Made by a program: the position numbers and the translations under genes
The notes under the pieces: generated by a model
Told to the model about the DNA's origin: nothing
The model's database searches: none
What the model saw: only the letters and a program-made list of their open reading frames with translations
NCBI RefSeq assembly: GCF_020193575.1
Contig: NZ_JADYVD010000011.1
Location: 90,513 to 154,512 of the forward strand
Source: Ensifer sp. IC4062
Lineage (GTDB): Bacteria; Pseudomonadota; Alphaproteobacteria; Rhizobiales; Rhizobiaceae
Length of the DNA stretch: 64,000 bases
Direction of reading: 5' to 3'
Shown: positions 1 to 8,621 of the stretch, piece by piece
How the letters are laid out: every line of letters begins with the position of its first letter
Position numbering within the stretch: position 1 is the first letter of the stretch

Positions 1-1250
1 TCGTGTCGAATATCGAAGCCAGAGACGGCGGCAAGGAAATCGTCCACGGCAACGGCAAGGTCGTGCGCGCGCGCCTCTCGGACGCGGCGCATTTCTGGAA
101 GCGGGACCAGGGCAACCTGCCGGATCTCGAAACGCTCGTGGCGTCCGCGAAGAAATTCGGGCTCGACCTCCGGAAGCCGCTCGACCAGCGCATGGCAAAG
201 CTCGATGCGTTGAACGTGACGTTCCATGCCAAACTGGGGACGCAGGGCGAACGCGTCGCCCGCATCCGCTGGCTGGCCGCGGAACTCGCCAAGGTAACTG
301 GTGCGGACGTTACCCAGGTCGACCGCGCTGCCGTGCTGGCCAAGGCGGATTTGCGGACCGAGGCTGTCGGGGAGTTCCCCGAGCTTCAGGGCATCATGGG
401 TCACAAATATGCGGCGCTGCAGGGCGAAACATCCGCCGTTGCGAATGCAATCGAGGACCACTACAAGCCCCAGGGACCTTCCGATCGCGTGCCGGCCGAT
501 CCTGTCGCCGTGACTGTCGCGCTCGCCGACAAGCTCGATACCCTCGTCGGCTTCTGGTCGATCGACGAAAAGCCGACGGGCTCGAAGGATCCCTATGCGC
601 TGCGCCGTGCCGCGCTCGGCGTCATCCGGCTCATCCTGGAAGGCAAGGCGCGCCTGCCGCTCCTGCCGTTTTTCGAAGTTGCGCTCGCGGGGCTCAAGCA
701 GCAGAGGCCCGAGGTCGCCGGTGACATTTCTGCCGATCTTCTCGCCTTCTTCCACGACCGGCTGAAGGTCTATCTGCGTGACCTTGGCGCACGCTACGAT
801 CTGATCGACGCAGTGCTGGCACCGGACGCTGATGATCTGCTACTGATCGCGCGACGTGTCGAGGCGCTGACCGCCTTCATCACCGCCGAGGAAGGCAAGA
901 ACTTGCTGGCGGGCACCAAGCGCGCAACGCAGATCTTGGCGGCTGAGGAGAAGAAGGGCACGGAAGTCGCCACTTCCGTCGACGAGCGGCTCTTCAAGCT
1001 CACTGCCGAAAGGACCCTCCATGCATCGATCAAGGTCGCGACCGGCGATGCGCGCGATGCGATCGTCAAGGAGGACTTCCGCTCGGCCATGGCGGCGTTG
1101 TCGAAACTTCGTGAGCCAGTCGATCAATTCTTCGATGATGTCTTGGTAAATGACGAGGACACAGCGATCCGTGCCAATCGCTTGGCATTGCTGGGACTCA
1201 TCCGCTCTGCAACGGGAGCGGTTGCGGATTTCTCGAAAATCGCCGGATAG
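1..1250 (+). CDS. glyS: Glycyl-tRNA synthetase beta subunit, C-terminal part (5' end outside window)
   Basis: The beta subunit of the bacterial alpha2-beta2 glycyl-tRNA synthetase charges tRNA-Gly in the cytoplasm. The reading frame is already open at base 1, so this is the C-terminal ~415 residues of a protein that is usually about 690-710 residues long. The opening stretch [17 protein letters not shown] matches the conserved GN-x-RV-x-RARLSDA-x-FF block of GlyS. Further on, an HD-like region (IMGHKYA, then the [10 protein letters not shown] block) and a helical DALR-type anticodon-binding C-terminus are visible. It ends with TAG at 1248-1250. The GTG at base 3 is only where the window cuts the gene and is not a start. 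glyQ would be expected just upstream, outside the window. Confidence 0.95.
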   Translation, partial: VSNIEARDGGKEIVHGNGKVVRARLSDAAHFWKRDQGNLPDLETLVASAKKFGLDLRKPLDQRMAKLDALNVTFHAKLGTQGERVARIRWLAAELAKVTGADVTQVDRAAVLAKADLRTEAVGEFPELQGIMGHKYAALQGETSAVANAIEDHYKPQGPSDRVPADPVAVTVALADKLDTLVGFWSIDEKPTGSKDPYALRRAALGVIRLILEGKARLPLLPFFEVALAGLKQQRPEVAGDISADLLAFFHDRLKVYLRDLGARYDLIDAVLAPDADDLLLIARRVEALTAFITAEEGKNLLAGTKRATQILAAEEKKGTEVATSVDERLFKLTAERTLHASIKVATGDARDAIVKEDFRSAMAALSKLREPVDQFFDDVLVNDEDTAIRANRLALLGLIRSATGAVADFSKIAG

Positions 1251-1348
1251 CGACTGCTGTTCTCGCGCCGTCCCGGCATGTGCCCGGACAGGACCGCGTC
1301 GAACCGCCTCGCATCGACAACCGGGAGCAATTGCCCTATCTCGTAGGC

Positions 1349-2218
1349 ATGACGAGCGACCACCCCAGTGCAGGTGAAGGCATCATCGAGCCGCTGGCCC
1401 GTAAGCGTAGTGGCGACTGGATAGCGGTCGCCGAGGACGCTGTACCGTTCGAACGCATCGAGGCCTTTTTCGCTGGACCAGCCTACGAGCCACACCGGCA
1501 CGATACCTACGCCATCGGGCAGACGCTTTCGGGCGTCCAGAGCTTCCGTTATCGCGGCACCGATCGATTCAGCCTGCCCGGCAGAACGATGGTGCTCCAT
1601 CCCGACGAACTGCACGACGGCCACGCGGCCAGCGATGACGGTTTTCGCTATCGCATGATCTATATCGAACCGGCCGCCATCCAAAGCGTCCTGGGCGGGC
1701 GGCCGCTGCCCTTTATCAGCGGCGGGATTTCATCCGATCCGCGGCTCTTTGCAGCGGTTCACGCGTTGCTGCCTTCGACGGCCGCCCGGATCGAAGCGCT
1801 GGAGTTCGACGACGGCCTTTTCGAGCTTGCCCATGCGCTCGAAGCCGCTGCCGGCGGCCCTTCGCCCGGCCGTCGGGCGTTGGACTACCGTGCTGCGGAA
1901 CGCGCGCGGCTTTACCTGCACGATTTACCGGAGGGCACGGTGACGCTCGAGACGCTGGAAGCGATCAGCGGCCGAGACCGTTGGGGACTTAGCCGCGACT
2001 TCCGGCGGTTGTACGGCACAAGTCCATATCGTTATCTCGTTCAACGCCGGCTGGAGGCGGTAAAAGCCGACCTGCGACGAGGGGTATCGCCTGCCGAGGC
2101 CGCACTGGACGCCGGTTTCGCCGACCAGGCGCATATGAACCGCCATTTCAAGAGGGCCTTCGGTCTTTCACCCGGACGCTGGCTGCGAATAGCGGGCGGT
2201 TTGATCGCCACTGAATAG
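1349..2218 (+). CDS. AraC-family transcriptional regulator with N-terminal cupin
   Basis: A DNA-binding regulator of about 289 residues. The N-terminal half is an AraC-type effector-binding cupin (PAYEPHRHDTYAIG, a histidine-rich beta strand motif). The C-terminal ~100 residues hold the two helix-turn-helix units of the AraC/XylS fold, ending in the signature DAGFADQAHMNRHFKRAFG followed by SPGRW. The frame opens at a GTG at 1280, but the ATG at 1349 gives a normal family length and is preferred. The effector is unknown. The cupin and LysE-type exporter genes immediately downstream on the same strand are plausible targets, by position only. A palindromic repeat separates it from the next gene. 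Confidence 0.85.
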   Translation: MTSDHPSAGEGIIEPLARKRSGDWIAVAEDAVPFERIEAFFAGPAYEPHRHDTYAIGQTLSGVQSFRYRGTDRFSLPGRTMVLHPDELHDGHAASDDGFRYRMIYIEPAAIQSVLGGRPLPFISGGISSDPRLFAAVHALLPSTAARIEALEFDDGLFELAHALEAAAGGPSPGRRALDYRAAERARLYLHDLPEGTVTLETLEAISGRDRWGLSRDFRRLYGTSPYRYLVQRRLEAVKADLRRGVSPAEAALDAGFADQAHMNRHFKRAFGLSPGRWLRIAGGLIATE

Positions 2219-2222
2219 GCGC

Positions 2223-2320
2223 GCCCCTCACCCCGTTGCCGCTACCTCTCCCCGACGGGAGAAGGGGCGATGCCGCGCCGGTGCCAGTCCTCTCTCCCCC
2301 GCCTGCGGGAGGGTGAGGGC
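2223..2320. repeat. Intergenic palindromic repeat (R3 type)
   Basis: The ends are inverted (GCCCCTCACC at the left, GGGTGAGGGC at the right), and internal C-rich blocks (CTCTCCCCG, GGGAGAAGGGG) form further stems. It resembles the larger element at 39409-39576 in sequence style (CCTCACCC...TCTCCCCGC). Such elements are common non-coding palindromic repeats in rhizobial intergenic DNA. It sits directly after the AraC regulator gene and could act as a transcript-end structure. Confidence 0.6.
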
Positions 2321-2396
2321 ATCACACTGCACAATCGTTCAAGACCGATCGCTGGAAGAGACTTAGCCTCGGCCAAAATAGCTCGAGGAGACGGCG

Positions 2397-2777
2397 ATGG
2401 ATGCGATCCGACGGACCTACGCTCCAATCAATTTCGTTGAGAAGCTCGCGCGGTTTTCCGACCAGTGGCAGCCGCGCGTGATCGCGGAAATCAACGACTA
2501 TCAGGTGAAGATCGTTCGCATCGAGGGCGACTTCGTCTGGCATGATCACCCGGAAACGGACGAGGCTTTCATCGTGCTGGACGGCACGCTTCGGATCGAT
2601 TTTCGCGACGGTTCAGTCATCGTCGGACCGGGCGAGATGTACGTCGTGCCGAAGGGCGTCGAGCACAAGCCGTTTGCTCAAGGTGAGGTGAAGATGCTGC
2701 TGATCGAACCGCGCGGCATCCTGAACACCGGTCACGAGGGCGGCGAGCGCACGGCTGAAAACGATCGCTGGATCTGA
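2397..2777 (+). CDS. Cupin-domain protein (mannose-6-phosphate isomerase-like)
   Basis: A single-domain cupin of 126 residues. Motif 1 is visible as FVWHDHPETDEAFIVLDGTLRI (metal ligands H, H, E), and motif 2 as PGEMYVVPKGVEHKP, with the second-motif histidine. It resembles small stand-alone cupins annotated as cupin_2 family proteins, whose substrates are mostly unknown. The start at 2397 has AGGAG about 8 bases upstream. The LysE-family gene follows after 16 bases, so the two are probably co-transcribed. No specific enzyme activity can be assigned. Confidence 0.8.
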   Translation: MDAIRRTYAPINFVEKLARFSDQWQPRVIAEINDYQVKIVRIEGDFVWHDHPETDEAFIVLDGTLRIDFRDGSVIVGPGEMYVVPKGVEHKPFAQGEVKMLLIEPRGILNTGHEGGERTAENDRWI

Positions 2778-2793
2778 GATCGGGGATGCGGCC

Positions 2794-3381
2794 ATGGGCG
2801 GCGATCTCGCTCTCCTGATCCTTGCAGCGCTGCCGCTGATGGGCAGTCCAGGCCCGGCGACGCTCAGCCTCGCCGGCATGGGCGCGGCCCATGGCATGCG
2901 CCTGAGCGCGCACTACGCCGCTGGCGTCAATATAGGTACCATTGTCGTCGTGCTGGCGATCGCGGCGGGCGTAACCGCGATCGTTCTAGAACTGCCAGGC
3001 ATGAAGCCGGCGCTCATGGTTCTCGCCGGCGCGTATATCGTCTATCTCGCGTGGCACATCGCCACCGCGCCGCCTGTTGCCGCTCAAGAACAGGACTCGG
3101 AAGCTCCTTCCTTTCTCAGCGGCTTGGTGCTCGCGGTCGCCAACCCCAAAGCTTATGCAGCGATCGGCGCCGTTTATGCGGGTAGTGCTACCGACGCGGA
3201 CGAGGGCGCCATTGCGAAGGTTATCGCTCTCAGCGTCCTCGCGATCGCCGTCAATACGACATGGCTCTGGTTCGGTGCCGCTATCGCGGCGATCCTCCAT
3301 GACCCGCGAAAGGCGCGCCTCGCCAACTTGATTTTCGCTTTCCTTTTGCTGGCCTCCGCCGCCTTGCCCTTGCTTTGGTAG
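2794..3381 (+). CDS. LysE-family amino-acid/metabolite exporter
   Basis: An inner-membrane protein of 195 residues with about six hydrophobic segments. The N-terminal block LPLMGSPGPATLSLAGMGAAHG carries the SPGP signature of the LysE/RhtB family (here GSPGPATL), and the VLAVANPKAYAAIGAVY segment matches the conserved NPK block in the family's fourth helix region. The family exports basic or neutral amino acids and homoserine lactone-like compounds; the substrate here is not predictable. It follows the cupin gene closely and probably shares its transcript. Confidence 0.85.
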   Translation: MGGDLALLILAALPLMGSPGPATLSLAGMGAAHGMRLSAHYAAGVNIGTIVVVLAIAAGVTAIVLELPGMKPALMVLAGAYIVYLAWHIATAPPVAAQEQDSEAPSFLSGLVLAVANPKAYAAIGAVYAGSATDADEGAIAKVIALSVLAIAVNTTWLWFGAAIAAILHDPRKARLANLIFAFLLLASAALPLLW

Positions 3382-3425
3382 ATTCGCCCCTTGAAAGGAC
3401 ACGTGGCGACTGTTTATGAAGCGGC

Positions 3426-3923
3426 ATGACCGCCAAAATTCTCGTCAGTGCCTGTCTTATGGGCCATGCGGTGCGCTATGACGGTGCATCGAAGCCGCTT
3501 TCTCACCCGGCGATCGATCGCTGGCGCGACGAGGGTCGGCTTGTGACGATCTGTCCCGAGATGTCGGCCGGCATGCCGGTTCCACGTCCGCCGGCGGAGA
3601 TCGCCGACGGACAGGCGGGATCCGACGTGCTCTCAGGGGAGGCTCGGGTGGTCGAAAACACCGGCCGCGACGTGACGGACGAGTTTGTTCGAGCAGCCGA
3701 AAATGCGCTGGCGCTCGCGCTCGAAACGGGCTGTCGCTTCGCGCTGCTGATCGACGGGAGCCCGTCCTGCGGATCAGGCTTCATCTACGACGGCAGCTTC
3801 ACCGGCGCTCGGCATTCGGGCATGGGCGTGACCGCCGCATTGCTGCGGCAGAACGGCATTGAGGTTTATTCCGACGGCGAAATAGATGAACTCGTCGCTG
3901 CTGCAGGTTTCCTCAAATCGTAG
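3426..3923 (+). CDS. DUF523 (YbbK-like) protein
   Basis: The 165-residue product matches the DUF523 family. It begins with KILVSACLMGHAVRYDG, then has CPEMSAGMPVPRPPAEI and the IDGSPSCGSGFIYDG block, all with the conserved cysteines expected for this family. The molecular function is unknown; the cysteines suggest metal or cluster binding. No strong ribosome-binding site is seen before the ATG. The last codons (LQAAAGFLKS region) and the TAG stop lie inside a copy of the R1 intergenic repeat running in the opposite direction, so the C-terminus may have been replaced or extended by the repeat. Confidence 0.85.
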   Translation: MTAKILVSACLMGHAVRYDGASKPLSHPAIDRWRDEGRLVTICPEMSAGMPVPRPPAEIADGQAGSDVLSGEARVVENTGRDVTDEFVRAAENALALALETGCRFALLIDGSPSCGSGFIYDGSFTGARHSGMGVTAALLRQNGIEVYSDGEIDELVAAAGFLKS

Positions 3924-4003
3924 CCGATTTAAGGATGAAAACACGCCGTCATTCAAAGCGCTACAGCGTCCCTTGCGCGTCTGATAGGAGGCGCGGCGCT
4001 GTG
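3901..4003 (-). repeat. R1 intergenic repeat, copy a (two-hairpin element)
   Basis: Read on the minus strand this copy shows the same order as the other R1 copies: a CAGCGCCGCGCC...AGACGCGCAAGGGACGCTGTAG arm, TTTGAATGACGGCGTGTTTTCATCCTTAAATCGGCTACGA-like middle, and an AGGAAACCTGCAG end. It overlaps the last codons and stop of the DUF523 gene. Related copies are at 11916-12020, 13007-13101 and 48142-48245. Confidence 0.85.
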
Positions 4004-4035
4004 GGGCAGGTGAAGATCGAGCTGTCCGCACCCAC

Positions 4036-4074
4036 CAAAAGATTGCGCCCCTGCTTCTCTCAGGGGCGCAATCT
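4036..4074 (-). terminator. Rho-independent terminator of the HPE1-like gene
   Basis: A perfect 14-bp stem (AGATTGCGCCCCTG at 4040-4053 and its complement at 4061-4074) with a 7-base loop. On the minus strand it is followed directly by TTTT, which fits termination of the minus-strand gene ending at 4152. Confidence 0.8.
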
Positions 4075-4151
4075 CTCGCCATTGCAGCGAAGACCCGTCA
4101 GCCGTGAATCAGGGTCGGCTGGACGGGGCAGGGAACTGTGTTTATATGGTT

Positions 4152-4670
4152 TTAGTCTAGCCGAAGTTCGAATCCAGCCGGATCAAATTCCTGTGAGTTG
4201 CCCGCCATTGCGGCTGCAACCGGTTTAGCGCGCGAGATCGGATGAACGGAGGCGGTTTTCGCCGTCTCATCGATCTCGGCGGAAACAACTTTATGCGTGC
4301 CGGGCTGGCTGAGATCGACGCTTACGGAGGCACTCGCCGTTGCCGGTTCGACCTTCATCGCCGCGGCTCTCACGACTTCCTCGGGTGCCTTGCTGACGAA
4401 TACGACCGGTGATCCGCCGAGCCAAGCCTCGGTGCGTACCAGCTTCACCTCACCGCCTACTTCCTTGAGCTCGACCTTGTCGGTGCCGGGAGCGATCTCG
4501 GGGACGACATAGGAGGACTTCTTCTTCGGCTGCAGCGGCGGGCAGTTCGCGCAGGAAACCGTAGCGACACTGGAGTTTACCGCCTTGCCGGAGACGACGT
4601 CCTCGATCGACGATGCGGCGGCTGTACCGGCGAGAAGCGCGAAAGCGGCGGAGATAAGCAGGGCACGCAT
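4152..4670 (-). CDS. Secreted HPE1-like domain protein
   Basis: A 172-residue protein with a clear Sec signal peptide (MRALLISAAFALLAGTAAA, cleavage near residue 19-20), so it is exported to the periplasm or beyond. The mature part has a CANCPPLQPKK motif near residues 40-49, which could bind a metal or form a disulfide, followed by beta-rich sequence. Related rhizobial proteins are annotated as plant virulence effector HPE1-like; I rely on general resemblance, so the name is tentative. AGGA lies 7-8 bases before the ATG. The gene stands alone with its own terminator. Confidence 0.65.
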   Translation of the reverse strand: MRALLISAAFALLAGTAAASSIEDVVSGKAVNSSVATVSCANCPPLQPKKKSSYVVPEIAPGTDKVELKEVGGEVKLVRTEAWLGGSPVVFVSKAPEEVVRAAAMKVEPATASASVSVDLSQPGTHKVVSAEIDETAKTASVHPISRAKPVAAAMAGNSQEFDPAGFELRLD

Positions 4671-4769
4671 TGGATTTTCCTCGAAACTATCAAGGTGACG
4701 ATATGCGTTTTTCCCTTACCTTCCCGTCATGAGGATTGGTAAAAATTGAATGATGCCGTCTTTTTCGCT

Positions 4770-4820
4770 CAATGCACGTCGCCCAAAAGTTTACAGCCGT
4801 TTTGGACAACGACATGCATA
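4770..4820. repeat. R2 intergenic palindromic repeat, copy a
   Basis: An imperfect palindrome of about 50 bases (CAATGCACGTCGCCCAAAAG ... CGTTTTGGACAACGACATGCAT). The second copy is at 20094-20145. The ends ATGCA/TGCAT and the CCAAAA/TTTTGG cores pair to a single long hairpin. It lies between the divergently transcribed (upstream) HPE1-like gene and the 3' end of purD. Confidence 0.75.
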
Positions 4821-4833
4821 AATGTAGAGACCT

Positions 4834-4874
4834 AAGCGCGTCGCATGGGTCCGCTTGAACGCGACGCGCTTTAG
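4834..4874 (-). terminator. Hairpin overlapping the purD stop codon
   Basis: A perfect 11-bp inverted repeat (AAGCGCGTCGC at 4834-4844, GCGACGCGCTT at 4861-4871) separated by 16 bases. Its right arm contains part of the purD TAA stop (4871-4873 read on the minus strand). No T-run follows, so it is a transcript-end or stabilising structure rather than a textbook terminator. Confidence 0.55.
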
Positions 4875-6142
4875 GCGGTTTCCCGCGCGACGGCGCGCCA
4901 GCCGATGTCGTGACGATAGAACCCGTTTTCCCAGGAGACGTCGCGCAGGGCCGCGTAAGCGGCGTCCTTGGCCTCATTGACGCTTTTGCCCATCGCCGTG
5001 ACGTTGAGCACGCGGCCGCCAGTCGCGACCAACTGGTCGTCCTTCATCGCCGTGCCGGCATGAAACACCTTGGTTGTTGCGGATTCGCTGGGCAGGGCAG
5101 TGATCGGCGTGTTCTTCTCGTAGGCGCCCGGATATCCCCGCGAGGCCATGACGACCGTCAGCGCCGCCTCATCCCGCCAATCAACGCTCATCGCGCCGAG
5201 TGTTCCGGTCGCAGCGGCGTAGAGCAGCGGCAACAGATCACTCTTCATGCGCATCATCAGCACCTGGCACTCGGGGTCGCCGAAGCGGACATTGTATTCG
5301 ATGAGTTCCGGGCCATTTTTGGTGATCATCAGCCCGGCGAAAAAGACACCGGTGAAGGGATGGCCACTTTCGGCCATGCCACGCATCGTCGGCTCGATAA
5401 TCTCCTTCATCGTACGCTCGACCATTTCCGCCGTCATTACTGGCGCCGGCGAATAGGCGCCCATGCCGCCGGTGTTGGGCCCCGTGTCGCCGTCGCCGAC
5501 GCGCTTGTGATCCTGTGCCGAGGCGAGCGGCAAAGCGTTCTTGCCGTCGCACAGACAGAAGAAGCTCGCTTCTTCGCCATCGAGATAGGCCTCGACGACA
5601 ACTTCCGCGCCGGCGGACCCGAAGGCGCCAGCGAAGCACTCGTCGACGGCGGCGAGGGCCTCGTCAAGCGTCATCGCGACGGTCACGCCCTTGCCGGCGG
5701 CGAGCCCGTCGGCCTTGATGACGATCGGAGAACCTTGCTCCCGCACATAGGTCTTTGCCGCTTCCGCCTCGGTGAACCGTTTGTAGGCGCCGGTCGGAAT
5801 GCCGTATTTCGCGCAGACATCCTTGGTAAAGCCCTTGGAGCCTTCGAGTTGGGCAGCGGCGGCGGACGGACCGAAGACCGCAATGCCTGCGGCGCGGAGC
5901 GTGTCCGCGAGTCCCGCGACGAGTGGCGCCTCGGGGCCGACGACGACGAAATCGATCGCCGTCCGCCGGCAGAAATCGACCACAGCCTGTTGGTTGTCGA
6001 CATCAAGGGCGACGATCGTCGCTTCTTCGGCGATGCCTGGATTTCCCGGTGCGGCGTAAAGCGCTGTCAGTTTCGGCGATTGTGCGATTTTCCACGCAAG
6101 CGCATGTTCGCGTCCGCCCGATCCGATCAGAAGAACTTTCAT
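4871..6142 (-). CDS. purD: Phosphoribosylamine-glycine ligase (GAR synthetase)
   Basis: Catalyses the ATP-dependent joining of glycine to 5-phosphoribosylamine, the second step of purine synthesis, in the cytoplasm. The 423-residue product has the usual family length. It starts [19 protein letters not shown], the canonical PurD N-terminus. The ATP-grasp domain (about residues 100-295) shows [11 protein letters not shown] and the metal-binding block [14 protein letters not shown], followed by the C-terminal PurD domain. The start at 6142 is chosen over the ATG at 6148 because GAGG lies 6 bases upstream of 6142 but touches 6148. It is a single-gene unit here. Confidence 0.97.
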   Translation of the reverse strand: MKVLLIGSGGREHALAWKIAQSPKLTALYAAPGNPGIAEEATIVALDVDNQQAVVDFCRRTAIDFVVVGPEAPLVAGLADTLRAAGIAVFGPSAAAAQLEGSKGFTKDVCAKYGIPTGAYKRFTEAEAAKTYVREQGSPIVIKADGLAAGKGVTVAMTLDEALAAVDECFAGAFGSAGAEVVVEAYLDGEEASFFCLCDGKNALPLASAQDHKRVGDGDTGPNTGGMGAYSPAPVMTAEMVERTMKEIIEPTMRGMAESGHPFTGVFFAGLMITKNGPELIEYNVRFGDPECQVLMMRMKSDLLPLLYAAATGTLGAMSVDWRDEAALTVVMASRGYPGAYEKNTPITALPSESATTKVFHAGTAMKDDQLVATGGRVLNVTAMGKSVNEAKDAAYAALRDVSWENGFYRHDIGWRAVARETA

Positions 6143-6230
6143 TGCCATCCTCGCCGTCAGGTAATTGCTGCGCTGCGGTTAGGACGGCAAGCGGGGTAAG
6201 GTCAAGGGAAAAGCGGTGTCCGCAGTGGAT

Positions 6231-8621
6231 TCAAACGGGCACCGGGGTCGAGCGGCCGTCCGTCCGCCAGTCCTCGGCATTTTCAGCAATGACTTCGGTC
6301 GTGGATTGCGCCGTTCGGGTCAGCGCCCAGATTCCGAGATCGTCGAGCGAAAGCGGCTTGCTGATCAGATAGCCCTGGAACCGATCGCAGCCGGCTGCGG
6401 TCAGCATCGCAAGCTTTTCCGGCGTATCCACGCCTTCGCCGACCACGGCCATATCCTTCGCGTGGCAGAGAGCGACGACGGCCTTGAGAACAGGCAGGGA
6501 CTGTGACGCCGTCAGGTTGGAGACGAGCGCTCTGTCGAGTTTGATCGTGTCCGCGGCATAGTCGATGATTTGCTGAACCGAAGTGTAGCCGGCGCCAAAA
6601 TCGTCGATCGAGAGCCGGAAGCCTTTCTGGCGCAGGTCTTCGATGTTCCGGCGTAAGTGATCGCTCACTTTGACGGCGAAGGTTTCCGTCAGTTCGATAT
6701 CGATCGACTCCGGCTGAAGTCCATGGCGTTCGACACAATCGGAAAAATAGTCACTGATCGAGCGCGAGTGCAGCTCGGCGGAAGAAATGTTGATCGCCAG
6801 CACGGTGTCGGGTCCGAAGAGCGCTTTCAATTGGCGGCAATCGGACATCGCCTTGTTGATGACCCACCAGTCGATCTTCGAAAACAGGCCGGAGCTTTCC
6901 GCGATCGGCACGAATTCGTCCGGAGTGACGTTGCCGAGAATGGGGGAGTGCCAGCGCAGCAGGGCCTCGCAGCCAGTGACGCGGCCTCTCGCGTCCACGA
7001 TCGGCATGTAGACGAGGTGAAACTGCTCGTCCGGATCGAGAGAGCGCATTTCCTCCTGTATCTGGCGCAACCGCGTGCGTCTGTCATGGAGCGCACGGGA
7101 GAAACGGGTGGAGCGGTTCTTGCCAGCGCTCTTGGCCTGATACATGGCGGCGTCGGCATTGGATATCAGTTCGGCGACATTGCTCGCGTCGTCCGGACAG
7201 ATCGCCGCGCCGATGCTCGCCGTTACCGGATAGCGCTTGCCGGACACCTCGAAGCCGTCGTCGAACAGCGCGAGAATTGTGGCAGCGATTTCCCGGACGG
7301 TGCCGTCACCCGGTCTTGAGCGCACCAGCACGGCAAACTCGTCGCCGGATAGGCGGGCGAAGATCGCTGGGTTCTGGCCCCGCCTTCGGGTGATGGCGTC
7401 GACATGGTCTGCAAGTCGGGTTGCAAGCGTCTTCAGGAGTTCGTCGCCGACTTCGTGGCCATGCTTGTCGTTGACAAATTTGAAATTGTCGATGTCGATG
7501 AAGAGCAAGCTGCATTTTTCGCCTGACGAGATGGCTTCCTCAACGACACCGGTAGCAAGCATGTTGAAATGTGCGCGATTGCTAATGCCGGTAAGCGTGT
7601 CCGTCCAGGAGCTTTTCTGCACCAGCTCCAGCGAATGCACCGACTGGCGATGCAATTCGCGGATGTTTTGGGTCAGGCGGCCGATTTCGCCCACCTCGTC
7701 GTGCTCCACGATTCCATCGCGTGCTCCGACCATGACCGCCATGACGTTGGCGTCGAGCGTGGCGATCGGCCCTGTAATGAAGCGCCGAATCAGGAAGACG
7801 ATAAGCCAGATCGAAAAAAGGCTCATCGCTACTGCACCAAGGGCAAGCAACGTCTTCTGGCGCAGCATTTGGCTGTCGAAATGCGCGTCCGAAATGGTCA
7901 GCGTCGCGTAGAGCGCCGGTCCGAGTGGCGCGCTGGCCGAAAGGTAATCGGTGACGGCGAGCGGCCAGGGTTGGAGAACAATGTCGGCCTCGTATTCCTT
8001 CTTCAGCGCGGCCTGCATTTGAAGGAAACGATCGGGCTGCACGGCTACCTGCATCAGCAGCGCATTCGCCTTGTTGCTGGGCAGAGGGCGGGCAAGGGTG
8101 ATTGGATCGATGAACTGGGAGTAGACGATTCTGGGTCGCCCGCCGACGTCATGAAGATAGGTCCAATCCGTAAGCTTGGTGCCCTTGACGAGTCTCCTGG
8201 CCAGTTCAACCTGTGCCCCGTCGACGTCTGCAAACGGATCCCAGCTGTTTTCGAAATAATATTCCGTTTCCAGCTTAGAGCTCAGGATGACCAGCGACAC
8301 GAAGCCCATAGGGTCGTCCGAGAGCGACTTTACGCTTTCCTGCAGACGCGCGCCGAGCGCGGTGGCGCGGTAGGTCTTATCCGTTTCGGATACGAACTGG
8401 CGCAGCGCATTGCTGTTCAGCAGAGCGTTGAGGAAACTCTTGCTCCGTCGGACCTCGCTCTGAAAGACTGCGGCCGCGTGCTCGAGTCTTTGCGACAGTT
8501 TGGCGTGTTCAAGCGCCCGGATCGAGCGGCTTTGGGCGACGTGAACCGAAAAGGCAGCGAGGAGGTAGCCGGCAAGCACCACAGGGAAGATGAGGAGGAG
8601 CGCGCGCTTGTCGAGTGTCAC
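6231..8621 (-). CDS. Membrane GGDEF-EAL protein (c-di-GMP turnover)
   Basis: A 796-residue inner-membrane protein. It has a transmembrane helix near residues 7-28, an extracytoplasmic sensory region up to about residue 265, a second helix (LLALGAVAMSLFSIWLIVFLI), a HAMP-like linker, GGDEF (about 350-500) and EAL (about 530-775). The cyclase signature is RLSGDEFAV, with S in place of the first G, so cyclase activity is uncertain though SGDEF proteins can be active. The EAL side is well kept: EALLRW, then NISSAEL, ELTET, IDDFGAGYTS and KLDRALV, so phosphodiesterase activity is likely. Its start overlaps the stop of the upstream binding protein gene by 4 bases, indicating one operon and perhaps a ligand-sensing pair. 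Confidence 0.92.
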   Translation of the reverse strand: MTLDKRALLLIFPVVLAGYLLAAFSVHVAQSRSIRALEHAKLSQRLEHAAAVFQSEVRRSKSFLNALLNSNALRQFVSETDKTYRATALGARLQESVKSLSDDPMGFVSLVILSSKLETEYYFENSWDPFADVDGAQVELARRLVKGTKLTDWTYLHDVGGRPRIVYSQFIDPITLARPLPSNKANALLMQVAVQPDRFLQMQAALKKEYEADIVLQPWPLAVTDYLSASAPLGPALYATLTISDAHFDSQMLRQKTLLALGAVAMSLFSIWLIVFLIRRFITGPIATLDANVMAVMVGARDGIVEHDEVGEIGRLTQNIRELHRQSVHSLELVQKSSWTDTLTGISNRAHFNMLATGVVEEAISSGEKCSLLFIDIDNFKFVNDKHGHEVGDELLKTLATRLADHVDAITRRRGQNPAIFARLSGDEFAVLVRSRPGDGTVREIAATILALFDDGFEVSGKRYPVTASIGAAICPDDASNVAELISNADAAMYQAKSAGKNRSTRFSRALHDRRTRLRQIQEEMRSLDPDEQFHLVYMPIVDARGRVTGCEALLRWHSPILGNVTPDEFVPIAESSGLFSKIDWWVINKAMSDCRQLKALFGPDTVLAINISSAELHSRSISDYFSDCVERHGLQPESIDIELTETFAVKVSDHLRRNIEDLRQKGFRLSIDDFGAGYTSVQQIIDYAADTIKLDRALVSNLTASQSLPVLKAVVALCHAKDMAVVGEGVDTPEKLAMLTAAGCDRFQGYLISKPLSLDDLGIWALTRTAQSTTEVIAENAEDWRTDGRSTPVPV

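Noticed and set aside
4910..6199. A 429-codon frame antisense to purD, and similar long antisense frames (57567-59669, 24800s)
   Set aside because: They are frame shadows of confidently identified genes with conserved motifs on the opposite strand.
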